A program made the translations under genes and the position numbers. A DNA stretch of 64,000 nucleotides from Ww85 sp963745765. Lineage in GTDB: Bacteria > Desulfobacterota > Desulfobulbia > Desulfobulbales > Desulfocapsaceae. The stretch spans positions 62,001 through 126,000 of the forward strand of contig CAVUYQ010000016.1 in NCBI GenBank assembly GCA_963745765.1, given 5' to 3'. The notes beneath the pieces were generated by a model. That model saw nothing but the letters and a program-made list of their open reading frames with translations, was not told the DNA's origin and did no database searches. Below are positions 46,772 through 55,526 of the stretch, one piece after another; positions within the stretch are counted from its first letter, which is position 1, and each line of letters starts with the position of its first letter.

Positions 46772-47404
46772 CTACTTTTGATTAAGGCCACTATCCTTAA
46801 GATACTCCATTCCACCCCAGTTAGCCTGGATGTCTATCCCCCCATCGTTGATTTGATAGAGACTAACCCCTGGGACCATGGTTATTGCTCCAGACTCGTC
46901 CAGATTAACGTCTCCAACTTTTATAGTTGCATTGGCAGATGCGGATGCATCCAGGCCAATAGTTATGAATTGCTCATAGAGAGTTTTTGATGAAAATGCA
47001 AGAACTTGTCGGTAGTTGTCATACCCGACACCAGGCCCGGTACCTGCTCTCAGCATGATCATATAAACAGGCTTCTTATCGGAATTTTTAAAAGCCACAC
47101 CCCGCCCTTTTCCGCCAACATATAAAATGAGGTTGTAGCCGGTATTGGTGAACACTGCGTAGCCATATGCATCTTCAATAACTTTTTGTGCTTTCGGATG
47201 GCTTTTATACAGTTGCGCCAACGTATCCTCTGAGGTTTTCAGGAGGTGCTTTCTTTCACTATCCTTTTGCTGTTCAGTCAAATTGGCAGTATCTGATTGA
47301 ACGTTTTTGTGTTTGCCGGCGCAAGAGACTAACACCATAGTGATCGAAACAATCAAGATTAAAAAAACTGTTTTAGGGATGTGCTGTCGGTATTTCATAA
47401 ACAT
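46772..47404 (-). CDS. SYLF/YSC84-domain lipoprotein
   Basis: 210 residues. The signal peptide ends in a lipobox LVSC, so it would be a lipoprotein. The SYLF/Ysc84 domain is visible as VIEDAYGYAVFTNTGYN, GGKGRGVAF, and the ending with GVSLYQIN. Family members bind phospholipid; many Gram-negative genomes have one in the outer membrane. GGAGG precedes the ATG at 47404, with another ATG six bases on. It lies between the two copies of a 380-bp direct repeat. Confidence 0.8.
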   Translation of the reverse strand: MFMKYRQHIPKTVFLILIVSITMVLVSCAGKHKNVQSDTANLTEQQKDSERKHLLKTSEDTLAQLYKSHPKAQKVIEDAYGYAVFTNTGYNLILYVGGKGRGVAFKNSDKKPVYMIMLRAGTGPGVGYDNYRQVLAFSSKTLYEQFITIGLDASASANATIKVGDVNLDESGAITMVPGVSLYQINDGGIDIQANWGGMEYLKDSGLNQK

Positions 47405-47557
47405 AATTCCTCCGTGTTATAAGTATTACCAATGTATAGAGAGCCCAACCATGGGTCCCTGTCGAAGAGCATCGCAGGCGCAATGGAACAACGTATACCA
47501 CTCACCATTAAAAAAAGCTCTGACCTGCTGCCTTGTGGCAGGGCTTGAGAGCTATTT

Positions 47558-47700
47558 AGTGTCTGTCCATAAATGGCCATTTTACCCTAACTCTTCGTTG
47601 CTCTCAAAATTTAATCCGCGGAATATCGTCTATATGCCTGTGGTTAAATTTATCGAGCGCCTCGATTTAGAACAAAAAATCTCATTTATGGACAGACACT
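47558..47700. repeat. MITE with perfect 18-bp terminal repeats (GTGTCTGTCC tips)
   Basis: 143 bp bounded by AGTGTCTGTCCATAAATG (47558-47575) and its exact complement (47683-47700). The interior, read on the minus strand, is TTCTAAATCGAGGCGCTCG, then ACCACAGGCATATAGAC, GATATTCCGCGG, GAGAGCAACGAAGAG. That core also occurs at 35041 and 62785 with different ends. No ORF. It sits 20 bases left of repeat copy B. Confidence 0.85.
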
Positions 47701-47720
47701 GTTTAAGAAAACCATCAATT

Positions 47721-48089
47721 TCGAACCTGTTCAACGATTGAGATGAGAGACAGCAGAAGCTCTTTATGTTTTACAGGCAGCACTTTCATTTTGATTAGAA
47801 TGATAACCAATTGAATTCTCCGTTACTTGTTGATCTTTGAAAAAGTTGAAATCAGAAAATTAGGGATATGAACTGTTATCTACCGTATGGCAATATGTAT
47901 ACCTGATCTGATTGTTTGATTGATTATTGTCGTTTGTTGCCGAATTTGTTGAAGATAAATCACAGGAACGAGCTTTGGGAGGCGACCAGCTTCCCCGCGA
48001 AATATCAAGGATCTGTTAAATATCGCGGAATGGCAAACCTGAAATGATCGAATTCCGGAGGAGGCAAGAGCCGAATATTTGTTTTTCAG
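47721..48089 (+). repeat. 380-bp direct repeat, copy B, with truncated ABM start
   Basis: Same order as copy A at 45931-46310. On the minus strand it holds a fragment of a second ABM gene (MKVLPVKHKELLLSLISIV, then a stop), ended by the sequence that the MITE abuts. So the fragment is a remnant of a duplicated ABM gene. Confidence 0.85.
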
Positions 48090-48140
48090 CAACCGTTCAT
48101 CCAGCACTCCATCTTCGTTCAATCAGGCTCCCACATAACT

Positions 48141-48221
48141 AGTGTCTGTCCATAGATGAGATAATTTGTTCTAAATCGAGGCGCTCGATAAATTTAATCC
48201 TCGGAATATCAGTCCTATGCA
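48141..48221. repeat. Half copy of the GTGTCTGTCC MITE
   Basis: AGTGTCTGTCCATAGATGAG at the left, then TTCTAAATCGAGGCGCTCG and AATCCTCGGAATATC, the same core as 47558-47700 but in opposite order to it, and no right tip. Confidence 0.65.
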
Positions 48222-48224
48222 GCC

Positions 48225-48300
48225 CAAGAGTACTTCCTGCGGGGCGCCTGCGTTAAAATTTCTTGCATGTCTTGATCTCGATGGAATAACTAATTATTCA
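48225..48300. repeat. Right-end remnant of the TTGAATAAT-family element
   Basis: TTGCATGTCTTGATCTCG followed by AATAACTAATTATTCAAGG matches the right end of the element at 30106-30232. It adjoins the 3' end of the sigma-54 activator gene. Confidence 0.5.
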
Positions 48301-48307
48301 AGGTACC

Positions 48308-51300
48308 CTAAGGTTTTTCGATACCAAGCTTGCGAATACGGGAGCGAAGCGTAGAAGGATTCATGGCAAGAATCTGCGATGCACCTTTGGCTCCTTCGAT
48401 ACGCCATTCGGTAAACTGGAGCACTTCCTGAATATGATCCTTCTCAATCTCCTGCAGGCTCTTTAAGGTTGGACTCATTTTTTTACGAGCTGGTCTGGAT
48501 AAGTCATCAGCCAAGCGCAGTTTGGGCCCGGAAGTATTGATTACCGCCCGCTCGATGACGTTTTCCAGTTCCCGAATATTACCGGGCCAGGAGTAAGCCT
48601 GTAGCATTTGCACGACACTCTGCGGTATTTTTTCAATAGATTTGCCCAATCGTTTGGCAGCATTGTCAACAAAAAATTGGACCAGCAGAGGGATATCTTC
48701 GACGCGGCGCCGCAGCGGCGGGACCGTGATTGGAAAGACATTCAGACGAAAGAAGAGATCTTCTCTGAAACGCCCCTGGAGAACTTCCTCTTCCAGGTTC
48801 CGATTAGTGGCCGCAATAACCCGTACATCGACTTTGATGGTGCGGGAACTGCCAAGCCGTTCAAATTCACGATCCTGGAGTACTCCCAACAGCTTTGCCT
48901 GCATTTCAAAGCGGTAATTCCCCTATTTCATCTAAGAAAATACTGGTGCCGTCAGCGATCTCAAAGCGTCCCAGATGGCGCTCCTGAGCCCCGGTAAAGG
49001 CGCCCCGTTCGTGGCCGAACAACACACTTTCAATCAAATCAGACGGCAGAGAAGCACAATTGACTTTTACCAGGGCGCGGTTCCTGCGCGGACTTTTGTC
49101 GTGGATCGCCCTGGCAATCAATTCCTTACCAGTCCCGCTTTCACCAAGTACCAGAACGTTGCTCTCAGTAGAGGCAATCTGTTCCACTTTATACAGCACA
49201 TACTTGAGAGCAGCACTGTTGCCGATAATGTTATCGAAATTGTGTTCACGTTTGATTTCTGACTGTAAATAAGCAGTCTCCGCCTCAAGCTGGTTTTTTA
49301 ATTGCGTGATCTCCGCATAGGCGCTACGAAGTTGAATTTCTGCATGTTTACGGATCGTAATATCACGGTTGCCTGCGCGAAAACCCTGCAATGAACCCTG
49401 GAGATCAATAACTGGTTGGCAACTGTGTTCAATCCAGCAGATTTGGCCATCCCGCCGTTGAATCCGGTATTGAATTTCGCAAGATTTCAGTTCATGACGG
49501 GAGTCATGATAATGACTGTCCCATACATCCTGATCTTCCTGGACGATAATATCTCTAAAAAGGGCAGGGTTACCCAGGAATTCTCCGGGCGAGTAGCCGC
49601 TGATGCGCTCACATGAGGGAGAAACATATTCAAGGGATCCGTCAGCGTTGAACCAGTACTCCCAGTCATGGGTGAAATCAGCGACCACCCGATATTTAAC
49701 TTCGGCCCACTTCAATGTTTTTTCATGATGTTTGCGGACCATTGCATTGCTCAGAATTTCAGCGACCAAACGACATTGTCGTAAGAGCTCCTGCGGCCAT
49801 TCTTGACGGCGTCTCAACATAGTGAGAGACAGTACGCCCATAACTTTCTTTTCTGTCGACAAGGGTATCAGGGCCAATGAGAGAATGCCCAGGCCGCCAA
49901 GGAAATTACGATCGTCTTCGGCTTCTGCAGGCAGATCGGCAAGATTGGAAAGGGTAACTATCTCACCCTGCATCAATTTTTGATTGATCCACGGGAGTTG
50001 GTCAAATTTATATTCAGAAGGCAGTGTAACAGTATCCAAATGATTATATGAATTAACATGATAAAACCATTTGATTTTCTTCGGATATTTCAAAAACACT
50101 CACCCGGTCTACCTTGAGGGCATTACCGATTGATTCCAGTACGTGTTTTATTTCTGTATCTATACGATCAGACGGCAGGTTGACGAAGCGGGCCGAGAGG
50201 GTGGACAACATCTTTTCAAAATCCAAACGTTCAGCGAGTTGCAACTGGGCCCTGCGACGTTGCTTCTGCACCATCATCAGGTAAAAGATCAGCCCGCTTT
50301 GGGCTAAAAGAACAAAAAAGGTGGCAACGATATACCTGCGGTAGCTCTCCCAGAAGGAGTTGGTCTTAAACTGAACGATGCTGCCGGGTGGGAGTCGATC
50401 CTCCCGGATTCCGAAGCGTTTAAACTGCCGCCAATCGAACTTATTAATTGTCGTGCCCTGGCTTGACATGGGAATATTTGAGGCCTTTTCGCCTCTTAAT
50501 ATGCGTAAAGCCATCTCGCCGGCCCTGACTCCTGTCATTTCCATACTGAACATCCTCCCGCCGACGATACCGTCGCCGAAATAGGAATCCAGACAGCCAT
50601 AAACCGGCGCATTGGCTTCTTTCGCCAGGATTGAAGCAGCCTGCCGGGGAACGAAGGCCTTGCCGGTACCATCCTGGGTGAGGAGGTAAAAGAGGATCAC
50701 CGACTGCTCGGGCAGATTTTTGACTTTTTCCTCAATTTCAGCAAACGGCAAACGAGTCAGATAAATGAAGTCGAATTGCTTGCTATACGGCTCAAGTGCC
50801 TGGCGGATATCTTTTTCAAAAAACAGATCGGTATGGGATGCACCATTGACAACCGCAACGTGGCGTGTCTCCGGATGGATCTCGAGTGCCGTATTCAACA
50901 GCCCGACGTAGTCGATATCCGCAAGGACACCGGTAGTCTCAGGGGGTAAACTGAGACTCTCTATGTTTGCCCGCGTGATGCCGGAAAAGACAACGGGGAT
51001 GTTCTGAAACAAATCATCCTGGTGGGCAATAACAAACTCAAGTGCGGCCACGCTGTAGGCGATTATCAGATCGATCTTTTTCTTGGAAAACTTGTGGTGG
51101 TATAAATCACTCAATACCTGGTTATGCCTCTGATCGGGATTGCGGTCAGAATCCATATATTCGATGAAATACTCAATATCAAATTCCGTGCCTGCACCTA
51201 ACCCCTGCTTAATGCCTTGTTCTACCATGGAGTATGCCGGCAGATCACTCTGTGCATGGAAAATAACAAGAACGCGTTTCTTTTCTTTCAGCTCATTTGC

Positions 51301-51453
51301 GTAAGTATTTGGAAGAAAAACAAAAAAGAACAAAGATACCAGCAGAAACAGATGCAGCATGGAGAAAAGGCTCAAGCCTGCTGGAGACTGCTGCTGCGCT
51401 CGACTGTTTTTCACAACACAGCGGGCAAAACATGTAACTCTTTGTCTTGGCAT
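48308..51453 (-). CDS. Transmembrane sigma-54 activator with periplasmic ABC-type binding domain, two frameshifts
   Basis: Three frames on the minus strand join into one protein of about 1045 residues. From the N-terminus: signal/anchor (FLLVSLFFFVFLPNTYA); a periplasmic ABC-substrate-binding domain (KKRVLVIFHAQSDLPAYS to about residue 360); a membrane helix (VATFFVLLAQSGLIFYL); a GAF domain; a PAS domain; the AAA+ sigma-54 domain with Walker A GESGTGKE, the GAFTGA loop, and LDEIGEL; arginine-finger region FREDLFFRLNVFPI; and a Fis-type helix-turn-helix at the C-terminus. Shifts lie near 50060-50100 (in the GAF domain) and 48905 (after LDEIGELPL). Likely senses a solute outside and activates sigma-54 promoters directly. 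The target is unknown. Confidence 0.8.
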
Positions 51454-52319
51454 TGCACACGTATTGGTTGTTCAGACCCTGACCACTGCCGTGGTCTTTG
51501 CAAAGGTTCTAGGCAAACCGGTTAGTCAATCATCATAACTGTTTCGATTCGCAGTTGTTTGCAGACAGAAAGAAATACAGGAGAACAGTTATGGAATTTA
51601 CAGAGAAAGCATCATGAATGATAGGAAAATTTCACCAATATTTATTCTCCTGTCTGAAAAATGGATGGTTTCTCTGCTTGCGGTACAAGAAAGCCATATG
51701 GGGAAAGTTCTTCAACTCGTTAAGATAGCATGCCACAAAAGCATTTAACAAACATCGGCTGAGCAGATCTCCACCTCAAAGGATAGCAATAGCCAGATGC
51801 TTTGTAGCCAAGGCAGTTTTAAAATATCAGGCCAGCCAATATAGCAACGGAGTGTTACTGAACGGTTCAATAGCAGACTGGATGAAAAATTCTGTGTTTG
51901 CAATATGAGGGTTAAGATCGCAAACAAGATAGTTTTCGTCCGGAAAAGCGCTGTTTCAGGATGGAAACAAGATAATATGTAATGCTGGACCTGAAGTTTC
52001 GGGTCATTTCAACTTTGACTGATCAAATACCACAAATTTCAGCAAGCTGATTCAAAAAAAAGACGGCTATTTTTGTAAAAAGCTCAGAATATTTTTGACA
52101 GTATTTTTAAAAAAATAAGAGGGAAGTGGCGGCAAGGTTAAGCATTTAAGAAAAAAGCAAATTACAATTATTCCAGAATCTCTACGGCTTGAACGCAAGT
52201 TCTACGGGTTAGGACTATTCCTGTGAGATTAAAATATTGCCCAAATCACCGTTATCGTTCAATCTCCCCAGCCGAATCCAAGACCGTGGCTGATATGTTC
52301 TCAGAGTGGATGATCAGAG
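51454..52319. other. 866-bp stretch without a recognised gene
   Basis: AT-rich. Holds one short inverted-repeat element at 51931-51968. Short ORFs are present (for example 51745-51927 minus) but none has recognisable features. Likely holds the promoter for the sigma-54 activator near 51454. Confidence 0.5.
51931..51968. repeat. 38-bp tip-to-tip repeat element
   Basis: AGTTTTCGTCCGGAAAAGCG joined to CTGTTTCAGGATGGAAAC: the left and right tips of the element at 62785-62930 with the ~105-bp core missing. A near-palindrome centred on AGCGCT. AAGATA occurs on both sides (51925-51930 and 51969-51974), a possible target duplication. Confidence 0.65.
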
Positions 52320-52565
52320 GTGAGACCGCCTGTCATGATGATCATTTCGGGAGTTGCACAGAGGATCTATCAAGTTGGATTATATATTGATATTGCAGAG
52401 ATTGGAATTGGCAACCTCAAGAACGAGCAGGAAGGTCTAGGAGGACAGGCAGTCAAAGACGCTGAAAAGAGGTTTTATTCGTCAGGGAAGCGTGTTGAAA
52501 TACGCAGCGAAGCAGATTTTTTGGCGACCCTGGAAAAGCGATTTTCTATCACTCTATCGACTTAG
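52320..52565 (+). CDS. Small hypothetical protein
   Basis: 81 codons from a GTG: RPPVMMIISGVAQRIYQVGL, then DAEKRFYSSGKRVEIRSEADF. Balanced composition, but no known domain recognised and no clear ribosome-binding site. May be a fragment of a larger decayed gene. Confidence 0.2.
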   Translation: MRPPVMMIISGVAQRIYQVGLYIDIAEIGIGNLKNEQEGLGGQAVKDAEKRFYSSGKRVEIRSEADFLATLEKRFSITLST

Positions 52566-52706
52566 AGGCAGTAAACAATTAATTTTCTAGGGGATTGCAG
52601 AAGCACGGAGAAGGTTAGGTCTTTGAGTTGTTGCTCGTGAATTTGGTATTGTTTCTCATAGTCCATGGGACTGGTTGGAGGGTTTTCTGCATAGGGAGGT
52701 CGTCAC

Positions 52707-53344
52707 ATGATATCGAGCCACTTATTAAAGAAAGCTGTCGTCGGCAAGCTAACCGTTATGATCCTTGTTGTCGGTCTTTCGTTCGCCGGACCGTTACGAG
52801 CCGGACCTCCCGGCTTCCGGCAACGGGCGCCTTACCCGCAAGTGGGAAGATTTTTCCCGACACTACCCGGCCCTGGTATTATGGTACTGGTCGGCCCCAA
52901 GCGCTACTATTACAACGCCGGAGTGTTTTATAATCATGGGCCGCAAGGATATAGGGTGGTTCATGCACCTCTGGGGGCCGAGGTGACCCATCTGCCGCCG
53001 GGGTTGAAACTCTTGGAGATTGCCGGAGTGAGCTATTTTTTCTTTGCTGGTGTGTACTATAAAAAAACACGATCCGGATACGTTGTAGTTGAAGCTCCGC
53101 CGGCGGAAGGCAGTTTCCCCAAAAGCTTTTCCACGGGCGAAGGTGATTGCCAATCGACTGGACGCTGCGTTCCGGTCCCGGGGTTAATTATTCGATCATT
53201 GATACAGTGAATCAGGGACATGTGTTATTCATACTCGGGGAAGTTCCTGAATGGTATTATGTCCAATTGCCTAACGGTGACAAAGGCTGGGTGATGTCTA
53301 AATATACTCGTGGCATGGCTATAAATCCTGGTGCGCAAGGCTAG
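52707..53344 (+). CDS. Exported DUF6515-like protein with SH3-type C-terminus, frameshifted
   Basis: The signal peptide ends near PLRAG. A Gly/Pro-rich region follows, then repeated YYYNAGVFYNHG and YFFFAGVYYKKTRSGYVVVEAPP patterns, typical of the DUF6515 (RcnB-like surface) family. The first frame ends at 53210; an SH3b-like segment (LRSGPGVNYSIIDTV, then GDKGWVMSKYTR) continues in another frame to 53344. One indel near 53140 would join them to about 212 residues. Likely a periplasmic or surface protein; function unknown. Confidence 0.65.
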
Positions 53345-53690
53345 AGGTCGCCAAACCAAGACCAAAGTCCCATCCAGGGCAAACAGCATCAAGGCGATGG
53401 CGGATGGCAAAATGAATCCTGCCCAGGCTGCCAATGCTCCCAAGTAACCGGCCCGGGAAAGACCAAACGGCGGAGCGGCCTGAATGCTGGAAGGCCCAGA
53501 TAGAAACTGGCACAAGGCCACAAGATCGGCATAACTCCGTTTAGAGTGCCGTTTTGGACGGTTAACGAGTTCATCTCGGAAATATCCGGGACGGGGGCTA
53601 TCGGACCGCCGAACGAGTTCAGGCCAAGGCGCAGGGAAATGAAAAAGACTGTAATTGGGGTCTTGTCGTGCGGTTTATCGATTGACATAA
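53345..53690 (-). pseudogene. Chromate transporter (ChrA) N-terminal relic
   Basis: Two frames encode pieces of the ChrA N-terminus: ISLRLGLNSFGGPIA in one and LCQFLSGPSS, then GLSRAGYLGALAAWAGF in the next. At least one shift and an early end near 53345 leave about a quarter of the protein. Chromate/sulfate transporter family; not functional here. Confidence 0.65.
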
Positions 53691-53861
53691 TTCAATCTTT
53701 CTTTAGGGACTCCGGTAAGCTCAACAGTTTCTTCAGGAATGCCTCGCCAGGTGTAGTCAAACGTCTTGTGGAGGTGGGCGGCAAAGATGATGACGACGTT
53801 GTGGCCAGAAATAACATCATGAAAGCTCTCGGTTGCAACCCCTTATTTACAGGGACAATCC

Positions 53862-54596
53862 CTAAAAGGTTAACTGATAACCTGCATAAAATGAGAAAGT
53901 ATTAGGACCTGAGATGTCGCTGCCTGCAGAAAATAGCAAATGGTGCAGTTCGTTGAAATTTATAATGGCACCCACATTATATCCAGTGCTGCTATCCCCT
54001 CCTACTTCGCTGCGGGTTTGGTGGAATATTTCTGTACCAAGGGTGAGATGTTTTGTTATAGCACGCTGCACTGCCCAACCCAAAAACCAATAATCCTTAT
54101 TGTCCGGACCAGGGTTACTCCAGTAACCACCGCCACCGTAGGTCTTCCAAGGGCCCCAACTTTTTTGTATCCACACCGGAAAGAAAACCTGCACCTCTCC
54201 ACTTCCCAGGTCTTCAGTTTCATCGCCAGTGGGAAGGACGACAATTGGAAAGATACCAACCTGTGGGATTGAATCGGTTTCTTGGATGAATCTGAACTTG
54301 GCACCTAGCTCCATGTCAGCGTAACCATAGTGTGAACTTTTCCCTTCTGGCTTCACGTACTCTAAAGGGGCAATCACATGAAGCTGAACATTCGGATATA
54401 CACCATAGTTGACTTCAAAATGTGGTGCTGTGAGAGAGTACCCACTGCTCTCATAGCTTCCCTGTGAGGCCAAGTATACTTCCCAATGCTGGTATTCAAC
54501 AGGTTCCGGGTCGTCAGTTCGGAAAGGAGGTCCGGCGAAAGCAGATATGTTAATAAAAAAGGAGATGACAATGAAGAAAAGAATTCGATATCCCAT
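53862..54596 (-). CDS. Outer-membrane beta-barrel protein (phenol_MetA_deg-like transporter)
   Basis: 244 residues from ATG 54596, after a signal peptide ending INISAFA. The mature N-terminus GPPFRTDDPEPVEYQHWE is the usual start of the Phenol_MetA_deg/transporter family. Alternating aromatic beta-strands follow, and the last residues GYQLTF end in Phe, as outer-membrane barrels do. These proteins are thought to be channels for hydrophobic compounds; the substrate is unknown. No partner is close. Confidence 0.75.
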   Translation of the reverse strand: MGYRILFFIVISFFINISAFAGPPFRTDDPEPVEYQHWEVYLASQGSYESSGYSLTAPHFEVNYGVYPNVQLHVIAPLEYVKPEGKSSHYGYADMELGAKFRFIQETDSIPQVGIFPIVVLPTGDETEDLGSGEVQVFFPVWIQKSWGPWKTYGGGGYWSNPGPDNKDYWFLGWAVQRAITKHLTLGTEIFHQTRSEVGGDSSTGYNVGAIINFNELHHLLFSAGSDISGPNTFSFYAGYQLTF

Positions 54597-54732
54597 AGTA
54601 ATTATATCTCTTCTGGAGTTTAGAATCATTATCGTCTCAGTTTCCTTTGGCATCTTTCCCACATCTAGAATAAGCCTGTGGCTCAAAAAATAGGGAAAAG
54701 GCTGTAACAATCAAGCTCCGTCGACGCAGGGT

Positions 54733-55402
54733 TTGGCGATTGCCAGGAGGTGCGGTAAGATTTACCGGAGGAGGACACTCACCTATACCTATACTACCTG
54801 CATCGACGCGCATGAACGGGTCTGTAATAGAGCGGATACCATAGGTGCCATGGCAGATCTTGTCCGCGGAAGGGAAAGTCGCTATCTTCGGTCTATTCCG
54901 AGTGTCAAGTGGCGAAACCCTTCGCTCGAGCCTCAGCCGTCCATCCAAATAACTGCCCTTCAGTCAGAATACAGTCTGTTTACCAGAGATACGGAAAGCG
55001 CCGTGCTTCCGGTCTGCCGCGAACTGGGCACGGTCCTGGTGGCATTTTCCCCACTCGGCCGAGGATTGTTAACCGGCAAGGTGAAGTCCCGTGCGGAACT
55101 GGCCGAAGAGGATTATCGCCTGAAAATACCCCTTTTTGCCTGAAGAAAATCTGGCGAAAAACAGAGCCCTGGTTGAAGGTCCTTGGAAGTTATGGCGCTG
55201 AAAAAAAACGGCACCGCCTCCCAGATTGCACTTGCCTGGCTACTGGGCCAAGGCTGCGGACCTCCTTCCTAATATCCCGGCTATGAAGCGGCGTGGACCA
55301 TCTGCAGGCAGAACCTCGGTGCGCTGAAAATTCAGCTCACGCCCGATGATCTCGCCCGGCTTTCCAGCACTCAGCGCGGCTGTCCAGGATCAAAGGCATA
55401 AT
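54733..55402 (+). pseudogene. Aldo/keto reductase relic
   Basis: Pieces of an NADP aldo/keto reductase in different frames: GAMADLVRGRESRYLRSI, then ITALQSEYSLFTRDTE and AFSPLGRGLLTGKVK. The C-terminal half (about 55140-55400) carries several more shifts and a stop. The N-terminal catalytic Tyr region is missing. Confidence 0.7.
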
Positions 55403-55526
55403 CCGCAAAACTTGAAGTTCATAGAGGCTGCCCGGCAGGCGTAACGTTAGTGTTCGACGCCTTTCTTTGTTAGGTTTGAGTCGATGGGTGAAGAAAGCGC
55501 TTTGCCGGGGGTGCATGGCTGAACGG

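Noticed and set aside
51931..51968. A 37-38 base near-palindrome beginning GTTTTC and ending GGAAAC, like a CRISPR repeat
   Set aside because: Only one full copy; its halves are tips of the 62785 element, and there is no spacer array or cas gene.
53546..53905. 119-codon plus ORF
   Set aside because: Antisense to the ChrA relic and the barrel gene end; no coding features.
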